Source: Brachionus manjavacas | Lineage: Eukaryota > Rotifera > Eurotatoria > Ploima > Brachionidae | Length of the DNA stretch: 64,000 bases | Assembly (NCBI GenBank): GCA_019054805.1 | Contig: JAHQIY010000012.1 | Coordinates: forward strand, 2,666,001 to 2,730,000 | Direction: 5' to 3' | In this document: piece by piece, positions 12,301 through 24,700 of the stretch | Numbering within the stretch: the stretch's first letter is position 1 | How the letters are laid out: each line of letters opens with the position of its first letter | Notes under the pieces: model-generated | Seen by the model: the letters and a program-made list of their open reading frames with translations, nothing else | Databases searched by the model: none | What the model was told of the DNA's origin: nothing | Position numbers and translations under genes: made by a program

Positions 12301-15300
12301 ATTTTAAATGTAGATATAAGTTTAAATCTTAATTGATATATATTTTTTATTAATTTAGAGGTAAGTGTTATTAATTTAGACGTGTTTTTATTTTTTTAGA
12401 TGAGTTTTATTAAATTAGAGGTAAGCTTATTAAAATAGGGGGATTTTTTTTAAAATAGCGGAATTTTTATTAAAAATAGCGGTATGCAAAGAATATTCGC
12501 CCTTAATAAAATATGTGCATCCGCATGTCTGTCTCTTAATGTCTAGTTTCGTTTTATTTTTTTGGATTTTTTAATCTTCAAGAATTCGGAATTTTTTTTA
12601 TTTTGGTAAAATCATAGGCATTTATTTTTTAAATTTAGTATCAGTTTTTAATGGATATTAAAAAATTGTGCTTAGAAGTTTTTTTATCTGTGGAGAGCAG
12701 TTTTTATCTTAATAAAGTTTATTTTTGAGCTGAAAATTTTTTCTTTACCCACAAATCATAAACTTTTCTTTGTGGGGAAAAATTTATGATTTGTGGGTGA
12801 CAGTTTTTTTCCAAAAACAAATTCCAATTTTAATGTTTTTCCCTTATTGTCGGTCAAAAATTTGGATCTATCTTAAAAAAGCTGAGAATCTAATAGCTGT
12901 AAATCAAAAAAAACTAAAACATAATTTTTATTGTGTTAAAATTTAATTTAGCTTTAATATTAAAAAATTGACTAATAACTTAATTATTTAATTCAATTTT
13001 TTTTCGTGTCATAAAACAAACTTTTTTTCAAATAAACTCAAATAAATTTTTTTCAAAATTCTTTTCTCGAATCGAGAAAATTTAGAGTAAACATAAATGA
13101 CAACCTAAGCGATGAATATCCAATCACAGCAGGTGTCCCTCAAGGGTCAGTTATTAGTCCCTTACTATTCAGCATATTTATCAATGATATTCCTAGAAGA
13201 AATAAGACCAATAATGAATATTCCCTTCTTTTTGCCGATGACCTAGTCACGTTTTTTATTTATAAGAAAAATGGAAACTTAGAAAGTAAGATGGATAAAA
13301 ACTTAGGTGAATTAGAAAAATGGCTTTTCAAATGGAAAATGAAAATTTCAGTTGAAAAATCATGTTTAGCGATGATGTCAAAATACAATAAACATCTTTC
13401 TGTTTTCGATTTAAAGTTATATGGAAATAAAATTGAAAGTCAAAAATTCTTGGAACTAAATTTGATTCTAAACTAAATTTTAACTCAATGGTTGACGAAA
13501 TTAAAGAACGCTGTAACTCAAGGTTACAGCGTAAATTTAATTAAGATTTTATCTAACAAAAATTGGGGTCTTAGCTTTAGCAAACTAGGAAACCTTTATA
13601 AATAACTTATTGGGTCAATCATAGGCTATGCCTTTCCTTGTTTGAATTCATTATCAGAAACAAATATTAAAAAATTACAGGTTATTCAAAACTCTACCGT
13701 TAGATCTATTCTTAGACTAAAATTCCATACTCCCTCTAACATTTTACATCAAGAGGCCTTAAATAATCTTAGATTACTAACCGTTTCGAACCGACTTTTT
13801 GAATTGAGTGAGAGATATGTAAGGGCTGGTCTAAGTGACTCGGTTCCATTAGTTGTCAAGCTGGTTGAAGAATATAAAGCAGGTTTCGAGTCAAGGTATC
13901 TTGTATACCCGACTCCACTGTGTAATTGCTACCTAGTTATTTCTTCTTTTTTCCCTGATCAGTCAAACATTTGAAATATATTTTAACTTTAATAAATAAT
14001 AAATAAACTTAGCTATTTTCACCAAGCTATTTTTTATTGCAAACTTATGCGCACACATTACCTCCACAAAATGCAGAGGATTAAACAGCTAATTGAATTA
14101 CTTAATTAAATACACAAAAATAGAAAATGTAAAAAATTTCTCTCTTTTCTTAAAAACTAAAAAAATAACACAAATTTTTTTTCATTTAAATTTAAAAGAA
14201 AATAATTCTAAATAATAAATTTATTAATTTTCGAAAAAAACAATTTTTTTAAAGAGTCTATTGCGGAGGATGGCTGACAAAGCTTGAAAATTTAAAATTC
14301 ATCAACGTCCAGGTGCGAACAGTTCATCGATGGGACTGGGATTTGGTCTATGACGATCTAGATGGCAGTCTGACTGGTGAACAAAATGCCGTAGTGGTTT
14401 ATAACAACAACTTTACCATGAACAAACCGAACTGTCATGTTGATAGACGTTTCATCAATGGTACAGTGTGCACAGACGCCAAACAATGGATTCGATTTTC
14501 GTTCAATGAACTGCAGCCAGACCTGGTTCTCAGAGCAAACATCACCAACATGAATGGCCACATGGCTTCAACTATCAAACATGCCAAGAGACTCACTCAC
14601 ACATTAGGATTCATGAGTGCTTTGGAAGCAAATGAAGAGTACCTAATCGAATTCGATCAGGCCCTTTATCCAACAAATATATCCTACTCAGCAGGAATCT
14701 ATAATATCGAACCGGGAAGCTGGATAATAATCAAACATCGAATGTGGAAAAAGCCTGATCGAGTTTACTTCGGAACAGAGCTTCAAATTGAATCGTTTGT
14801 TCCACTCACACCATCTATGGACACAGGGACTTGGTACTGGCACAATTCTACACAAATGCTAAGTTTTATTCTAAATAATAACAAAAATGCAGCACCATTT
14901 ATTGACTACCAGATATTGTTCGATGCCCATGTTTGTCGCTATGCTGGATGTGTGCTTCCTATTCAGCCAGCATATAGATTGCCAGTGACGGAACGGCCAC
15001 CAAATGCACTCTTTTGGTCAAATATAGAAACTTGGGCCTTTGCTGAACCGGGATGGGGCGGCCATGCTGAATCCAGAAGAGCTGGAAGATCTTATCAGCT
15101 GCCACAAGAAGGAGAAAGTGTTAAAATTCCGGATGGACGATATGTTGTTGTTGATTGTCCCATTCCAAAGCTAAAATATCTGCAAATTGAAGGAGTACTA
15201 GAGCTAGACAATGGCCTAAATCACACTGTGAGTGCTGAGCTCATTTTTATCAACGGAGGCCAATTAATAATTGGTTGGGAAAACGACCCAATATTGAATA

Positions 15301-18300
15301 ACGTTGACATTGTTTTGCGTGGCACAAAGCAATCATTGAATTTCTACTTGCCCAATGGAATAAACAATATTGGAGGCAAGGGAATCGGAGTGTTTGGGGG
15401 TCTTGACCTCCACGGGCAACCTAGAAAACCATCATGGACTACTCTATCTGCTTCAGCTCTCAGAAATTCAAGTCAAGTTAATTTAAGCGTGCCTGTGGAT
15501 TGGAAAGTTGGTGAATTGGTTGTCATCGGCTCAACATCTTACCACCCAAACCAGACGGAAATTTTACAAATAGTGGATAAATCAGCTGACAATACAAGCA
15601 TTACTTTTAATTCGACTTTAACATATGATCATATGAGCTATGGCGAGACGTATCCCAATGGTGAATCATATAGAATAGCCGCTCCCGTTGGCCTATTGTC
15701 ACGTAACATCAGAATTGTTGGTGAACAATATCCGAGCCAATCTAGTGACCTGTACGGCTCGCGAATTCTAGTTTCGGACTACTCAAACATCGATTCTGAC
15801 CTAAAGCCGGTATTTTACAAAGGATATGCCAGAATATCCCATGTTGAATTTGACCTGTTTGGCCAATTCAGCAGAGGAGACAGTGATGATTACAAATATG
15901 GCATTTTGTTCTCTAATTTAGGAGATTACAACTATTCTCGTCCATCGTATGTGCGCCACTGCGCTTTTCATCATGGCTTCGCTGCTGCAGTCGGCATACT
16001 CAATTCAAACAGCATACCCATCGAGGACAATGTAATTCATCGAACACTCGACTACGGGCTTTATCTAGAAGGACACTCCAATGTAATTAGGCGCAACATG
16101 CTTGTCTATGTCCTTTGGTCTTCGTCGATTCTGACATGGGAAGCTGAATTTAATGGCGAATACTGGGGCGCCATAGACGCTCACCTAGCCCAATCTGTGG
16201 TTATTGAAGAAAATTTTGTCAGCGGAGTCGAACGGCTCGGCTTGTTCTACAAAGCCGAAGCTTGCGACCATTTGAATGAGACTGTTGGAATAGGAATGAA
16301 CAATTCAATCAGGGGAAACACCATTTATTCAAGTTTGGCTGGTGTGGTTCTTCTTCCTGATTTTTTTCACCCGAATTTAACCTGTGTTAAAATATCAGGC
16401 TTTACTGTGTTTAAAGCGATGCATTGGGGCATTTACTATCAAGGTCCTCAGAGTGTCATTTTAGATTCTAACAAGCTAATTGACAATTTTGTTAGTGCAT
16501 TTACTTATGTGATAAGGCCTGCACCCATACTGCATCAAATTTCGAGTAAATTTTATACCAACAGAAATTCACTGATTGTTGGACAATCAGTAAATTTCGA
16601 CTGCCGGTCAGATGTCAGAACTCATGATCTAAATTACGGCTCTGCCATAAGGATAGAGTCGTTTGGCGCAGGAGAAGAAGAACTGGGAAAGATAGGATTA
16701 GTTTGGTCGAACTACATTGGAGCAAGTAACATGGCTCCTTACAAGCCTTGGGCAGGCATAAAACATTACCAATCTATTGACGGAACCACCCTGTTTGAAA
16801 ATTTGACCATAACTAATTTCAATGCTCAATGTAGTGCTAGAAATTATTTCTTAGCTACCAACAAATACAATGACGACGGTCAGCATCCAGTCATGATAAA
16901 AAATGTAAGGATGTTCGGAGTTGACAACTCGTCCAAAGTGTGGATTCATAGACCAAACTTGGATAAAATTAATATATGGGATTGCATTGATATGGACTGT
17001 GATGCCTTGAAGAAAGCCTTGTTAAATGACTTGGACGGCTCGTTTTTAGGAGATCGAGGAACTGTAATACCTCAATCAGAATTTGAATGGGGCTCACAAA
17101 AAAGGGGTCTAGGGGATTTTAGAATTCCGAAAGAAATGCTCGCGGCACCCAATGGCTCAATGCTTCCACCCAATCAAGTGTACAAATATCCTGGTATCGT
17201 GAGAGATGATGATATGTGTGAATATATTCGCGATTGGCAAGCATATAAATGTCACGGAATTGAGCATAGAATTCTGATAATAGAAAGCATGGATGCTGAC
17301 ACATTAAAACGAAGGCTGTCGCCTGTTGCCATTCTTGTAAACAATACTTATCTTGATCTTATAAATGGGCCACAAGGTATGTTTATTTATGGCTATAAAT
17401 GGTTTAATTTTTTGTGTTTGAATCTCAAAATGTATCCAATGTTGAAATAACATTGAAAAAGTGTGATGTTTAAGATATTTTTTTCAGTTTCAAAAAAAAA
17501 TAATTTTAAGTTAATATTGCTATCTTTTTTTTATAAATTTTGACTTCGGTTTTGTGATATGATGATCCTTAAAGATAATAATTGTAGTTTAGAAAACTAT
17601 CTACGCTCTGTTTTCCATTTTTCATAAATTAAGTATTTGTTAAAATGCGCCAAACGAAAGTAATTTATCACTTAAGTCACAATTTTATTAGAGGAAAACT
17701 GAAAACGGTAAAATATGGTTCACCTGTTACTGGATCAATTCTTCTTCTCATGTTTTGCGAACTATTAATTGGCCATAACATTATCTAAAATTGTTCACCT
17801 ATTTTGAAATTTTTTCATCTATTTAGCAAAAAGCTAATGTAATGATAAAAAATAAAATAGATAACATGGAAAAAGACAGACATAGAATATTTAAAGTTGG
17901 GTGGAGTTGAAAGATTTTGCGAAATAGACGAATCTTTGTTCCCCAAAGTTAAACACTTAAAGGGTCAAAAATTAATTTTAATTTTCTTTAGTTTTTTTTT
18001 AAAATAGAAATAGCTTTATTCAATTTGTTCACATAATCTAAAAATTGTTCGTCTAATTTTATTTTGGTTCACCTTAATTCTATTTTGAAAAAAAAATTGG
18101 GTGAACCAATGGTTCACAAAATCTGAGAACAAGAATTTTTCGAATAATAAGAGAACTATTGTTACTAAACGACTAGACTCAATTTTTAAACGATTCAATA
18201 TAAACTTAAATCTAAATGAATTATTTATCTATTTTTTTTCTTTTTATTCATTTTTTATTTTTTTTAATATTATTTAACTTTATTTTTAGTCTTTTCATAT

Positions 18301-18711
18301 GTTTTTATTCTGAAGGAGCATTTGCTCGGTAAAAAATAAATAATTGAATTATTTAAGATTAAAAAAAGAATTTTCAAATTTCAAATTCAAATTTCCGAAC
18401 AAAAATGAAACTCATTTCATTTCACCAAAGAGTTTAATTTCAAATATCAAAATGTTTGCAATATTAACTTAAAATTATTTTTTTTTTGAAACTGAAAAAA
18501 ATAATTTGAAACAATCCTTTGATCAGGATTAATATTAAATGAGACAGGTAGAACAAAACATATAAAATAATAAAAAACATAAAGATTTTCTTATTTTTTG
18601 TTTCCTTCTTCTTTTACATGGCATTTAATTTATAAATATTATTCTTTTTTATTTTGTTCTTTTTTTTAATTCTTTTTAAATTTAATTCTCCTAAAAGGAG
18701 GTTATTTCAAT

Positions 18712-18743
<32 letters not shown>

Positions 18744-21700
18744 GAGAATAAAATACAGTCCTACCTCGATTTTGTGAAACGCTTTGGTAATCTAAAATAA
18801 TTTCACATGATCGAAAATCAAAAAAAAATTTTAAAAAAAATTTTATTGACAAAATAATGATAAATAATAATTATGGAATTTTCTTCTACATTATCGGCTT
18901 CATCACCTAAATCAATATTAATAAAAAGATAATGAAACATAAATACAATATTCAAATATTTATCTTTTTAAAGTAATTTAAGAGAAAAAAACATATAATC
19001 AAATCGAATAAAAAGAGAAAAACATATATACCAAATCCTAATTTTTAAATTTTTCTGATGTTATACCGTAATGCCTTGCCCCCTAATGCATTGCACTTTA
19101 AACCAGAATTCTGGATTTTAATGCTGCATTTAACCCACTTTTTTTTCCAGATACGCTGCGACTAAAAATGCTGTAGTTAATTTCAAAATTTTGGTATAAA
19201 TGCCGCATAAAATATGTAAAAAATAATAAAAATATATTTTTCTATTGTTTCAATTGTTTCAAAATTTGAAACACAAAAAATGTTCTTCGGACATAATGCA
19301 TGCATGTAAAGGTAAAATTTTGAGTTTTAATGCGTCACGAAATTTTATTTATTAAATTGATAAAAAAAAACGGTATTTTAATATAAAAATTATTTGTTTT
19401 TAAAAAAAATGAAATTTTATTATTTTCTCTCGCTAGCTTCTCTCTCACGTGCTTATTTTTCTAGAGTTTTTTTATTTTTGATTCCCTTTTTGCGACCACC
19501 ACGGCCTTTTCTGGTTGGTTCTACATCTGCTGCTGTTTCGGGACTTTTATTTTCGAGTTCTGACTGAGCATTAGCAGCTTTACTCATAAGCATTAAAACT
19601 CAAAATTTTAACCTTACATGCATGAATTATGTCCGAAGAACATTTTTTGTGTTTCAAATTTTGAAACAATTGAAACAATAGAAAAATATATTTTTATTAT
19701 TTTTTACATATTTTATGCGGCATTTATACCAAAATTTTGAAATTAACTACAGCATTTTTAGTCGCAGCGTATCTGGAAAAAAAAGTGGGTTAAATGCAGC
19801 ATTAAAATCCAGAATTCTGGTTTAAAGTGCAATGCATTAGGGGGCAAGGCACTACGGTAAAAGAAAAAACATAAATTGCTTTAGGTCTATTTGCAAAATT
19901 TTTTGTGAATAGAGATATATTCTGAATAAGTCTTGAAAATTATACAACACGATTGAAAAAAATAATTTTTACTATATTATTAGCTTTCAATATGAATATT
20001 CGTGATTGCATATTGGCGTAACTAAAACATGCCAATTATTGAATGCAGAATTAATCCATTTTTTATTAAAATGACTAATAAAATATTCGAGATTATTTTT
20101 ACTTTTGCTATATTATAAATGTCTTAAGATTTATTTGGTTGCTAAATTCTTGAATTAAAGCCTAGTCTAATTTTCGCCTCATTTAACATTCTTTTTCCTT
20201 CATTTTATAAGCTAAATTTGCTAAATTAGTTATATGTTTTTTCCCTTTTTTAACCTCACCCATATTTAATGATCAGTTAAATATTTAGAGTAAAATCTTA
20301 TTTTATTTAAATATTAAAAATAAAATCTATTAGTTTTAAATATTTATTTTAGTAAACAACAGTAATTAACAGTTTTTACAAAAAAAATTCCAATAAAGCT
20401 TTTGTTGACTTATTTGGTTTCCTCTTTTGCGTTTTTCACCAATCGGTAAATCTTTTGTTGCTGATGATGGTTTGAAATATTTTAAACTGATTGCAAGACT
20501 GATTGAATGTTTTCATATTTTTATTTATATATTTATAATTAACTTCCTTTAAGGAGAAGTTAAAAACTAAAGATACCAAATAAAAAAAAAATATATCAGA
20601 AATAAAGGCTCTTCAAAGTATGCTAAATCATCCACAGAGGACCAAAAAGAAACAAACCAAGTCTTCAATCAGGAAGACCTGATAAGGTTTTTAAGGAGAT
20701 CTTTAAAGATCGTGGACTTTATATTGTTGAGACGAGTTGTTTCTGATAAAGTGTATATCTCTACCAAGATAAAAAACGAGAAAGTAAACATCTTGTTCAA
20801 AGGATTTAATTCTACAGTTAGGAGATGATTGAAAGTTGAGACACATACACTCAAAAATATAAGATGCGAGACTATTACATTTATGATTGCTGATAAAAGA
20901 GAGTTTAGAAAAAACATAAAGTCGCTCAAAGTTGAAAATTTTCAAAGTCTTGAGAATATTATAGATGTGACATCTATAGTTCAAGCCTAACATGGTTCTA
21001 ATAAGATTGTTCTGTGAGGTATTTAAGAATTTTAAAGTTTCTACTTTTAGAGTTTTCATATGTACTGCTTAAAAAATGCTACGCAGATGTATTTACCTTG
21101 GCAGATACTTTCCAAGGCAGCTTGTCATACTTTTATAACGATAATTAGATCCTGAGTTAAAGAAGGTTTTTTATGTATCATAAATACACTTGCTATTTTC
21201 CAGAGTTGTTTAAAAGTATCAAATTAAAGTTCAAGTCATTAAAAATCCAAATCCCGACTTGGACTTGTAATGAGACTTGTAGCTTTTAAACAACTCTGCT
21301 ATTTTCCAAAGTTTTGGAATTTTTTTCCTGTTCCAAACTCATGTTAAATATTTGAAATATTTCAAGTAAGGTCTCATTAGGGAAGTTTTTTAAAATTAGG
21401 TTGGGAATGCAATCTAGATCAGGTCCCGCAACCCATTTTAATTTTGTAAGGTTTTTAAAAGAGCAATTAGATTGTTTTGCAGCCTTTTTTAAAAATCTTT
21501 CGTGATCAATTATTCTCAAATTCAACAAAATCTTGATGATTACTTAAAGTAATCCGTAACCATTTTTTATTCTTAATGCAATTTAACGCGACAAATTTTG
21601 GTGTTTAAGAGTTTTCTAATGAGAAAGTATCCATTAGCATTTTCTGAATTTTTAATTAAAAAAAACAAACAGAAGAGGTGCGACTTGTATTTTAATAAAA

Positions 21701-24700
21701 TTTTAATTTTAAAATAATTTAAAATCAAACAATTTTTTAATTTTAATAAAATATTTATTTTAGATCATGGTTGTTGTTTTGGTTACACATGCCTTGAACG
21801 CTTATCTACATTTATGGCTATAGTTTCTTCCAATACTAATATAGACATCTACCTTACAAGTTTACCTCCTAATCAGCTAAGATTTAGGATTCTAAATGGT
21901 GACGTTGATTACAAAGTTAGATTGTCTATGCACTATTTTACATCAAATAGAATTGATTTGTATAAAAACGACCGATTTGTACCTCCTACCAATGCTCATT
22001 ATATCAATGGAAATATGCAGCTAAATGATACATCCGAAAATGTAGCAAAATATTTGCCACACTACAGCAATCCGTCTGGAACCAATTTAGCAGTAAGAGA
22101 AGAGTCTAAGGTTTATTTCACAATTGGTGGTGGCGACTATTTGGATCTAAAAGTTACACCCACAATTTTTGTCAGATTTGGAGTACCAGCAATTACAGAA
22201 TCTTCATTTTTTAACAAGGAAACTCTCGTACAAAACTTTGCCGATTTACTTGGTATTCCTCAAAGCAAAGTACGAAGAGTGCAAATTATTTCAGAGAGTC
22301 CTGATTTACGAAAGCGCAGGTCTTCTGAATTAATCTACATTGCCTTGACGCTAATGGAAAATCCAATTGAATCACTTTCCGACCAGGATCAGGACAAAAT
22401 CATCAAAAATGAGCTTAATAATTTAACATCATCTATCATTAGCGAATTTGCCACTGGAATACTGCAAAAAAGGGCTCAACAAATGCTCAACGTATCACTT
22501 ACAAGTTTGTCAGTTCAAAAGCCTAACTCTAATGGAACTGATGCCGCTATCAACAGATTAAGTGGAATTGTTCTCGAACAAGAGGCAGATTTGTGCAAAG
22601 AAATGGCACCATGTGAAGTTCAACCTTTATTGAAAATCTTGGATGAAAATGTAAGTTGAAATCTAAATCTAGTCAATTTTGTCGGCTACTGTTTACTAAT
22701 AGTCAAATTTTGGTAAAAAGTAACAGAAATAAGCATTTTTAAAATTGATTTTGATTTTTGGTAAATTCCATTTAAAAAAAGTCATTTTTTTTAATTATTT
22801 TTTATTTTAAAAAATTTAAATGTAGATGCAAATAAAAGTATTTGAACTTACTTTTGAATAATTAAATTGACTTTAGATTTTGAGTTTTAATTTAAACCAG
22901 ATTTGTTTTCAAGTCATAGTTAGTATAGTTAGTCGAATAATTAAATCGATTATATTGTTCGATTTTATAAATCGATTTACGAAAAAATCTAATTCAAAAG
23001 TTTAAAAAAAAATGTATTCGATATTTCTAAAAGATAAGTAACTTACGAAACTAAACAAAACTTGAAAAATCATTTTAAAAAATTTTTAAATAAGTTACGA
23101 AATTAAATAAAAATTAAAAAATTGTTTAAAAATCTTTAAAATTATTTTTTGTTTTCTAAAACGATTGAATTAAGCTTTATAAAAGTAAATTTTTCCAGAT
23201 TTTTTGCACTTCATTTTTAATAAAGCTACTAACAGAAAAAAGACTTACTGCAGGGACTGAAGTAGCAATTAAACAAAATAGCTCTTTAATACTCCTAGTA
23301 AGTATTGGTAAATTAATATTGTAATATTTATAAAACAAAAGTGGATCTTTTAGCTCATTTGAATCGGATTCTTTGTAAAATGTCTCGGCGTTACATTCAT
23401 AAAACTTAAATTCTCGAAAAGTGCCATTTTAATTTGATAAAAATGAAATTTTTTAAAGTTGCTTTTTTTTTAAAATTAAATTCTAACAAAATGAGTTTTA
23501 AAAATCAAGTCTTTATTATTGAAACAAATTTAACATTACTTTCCTTTATAATATATTCATATCATTGAAGTAATAATTTTTTTCAAAAAAATCTTTCGAA
23601 CATGAAGCTTGGTCGATTAAAATCGATTAATATATTCGATTTCAATATTCGATCAGTTAATTCGAATAAATAAAATAAAAATGAACTTGATCGACTAAAG
23701 AAGAAATCGATATATAAAATTATTTCGAATATTTTTCGATATAAGTTTGTCGTTTAAAAAATTTATCGTTTAATTTAAAAAGTTCGATAATGATTTTTTT
23801 TAATCGATTTGCCAAGTTCCTTTCGATAATCAAACCTTTTTGATACCAATAAAGTAGTTGCTTCCGAATTCCTGGCCGTTAATCTTGACCTATGTGCTCT
23901 GTAAATGTAACCAGATTTAGAAAAAAATTCTTTCAACTGGTCCAGATGAAGCAGATATTGATAAAATTTTTTGTGACTTAGACTTTAAACTGTGACTTAT
24001 TAACAAGTCTGATTTAAACCAAAAAAAAATACTTGAATTCAAATTCAAATTTAAAAAATAAAGATTTAGTTGTTTTTTTTAGATTCGAAATTGATAAAGC
24101 TCAATTCATTTTTTATCTAATTATTTTCTCTTGAAATTTTTCAAAATCATGGTTATAAACAAATCTATGATTTAGCTTTTTTGAATTTGCACCATTTTTA
24201 CAGCGCTCAAAACTTCTTTATTTTTTCGAAAGTTCTGAATCAAAAAACTTTTCTCTTGATTCCGCTAAAAGCTCAATAACTCTAGCTATGCTTCGACAGA
24301 TTATTTTTCAATTCTTTAAATTGTATTTTTGAATCTAATTCATTCAATCTAATTCACGGCTCCGATCCGACACAAAGGTTACTGCATCGAGTTGATCATC
24401 TACACTTATTACCAATTACTGCAATTATTACCCAAGCGTTACCGGTCCCCCTATTTTTATGATGAAAGAGATAATGGAAATAGTGGGAAATATCTATTGA
24501 GACCATCTCTTCTTCTGGAATGAAAACTTCACTATCCGATTCCTCTGTTTCAGACCCTGATGAAAATAAAGATAATTATTTAGATTTATAGGTTCAACAC
24601 CAACTTGCATTTGATCATGAGCTTCCACATTAATAATATTTTTCTGGTAAAATATTCCAAGGTTATTAGTGAGAGAAAGGATTAACTTTGGAGGCATGTT

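Noticed and set aside
23199-23297. 99-bp in-frame candidate exon (TTTTTCCAG acceptor, GTAAGT donor, phase 0 at both sides) in the intron 22651-25378
   Set aside because: It lies inside the hAT element 22898-24011 and would split the conserved VQPLLKILDEN/NELLQNM motif that the direct junction restores. At most a rare cassette exon.
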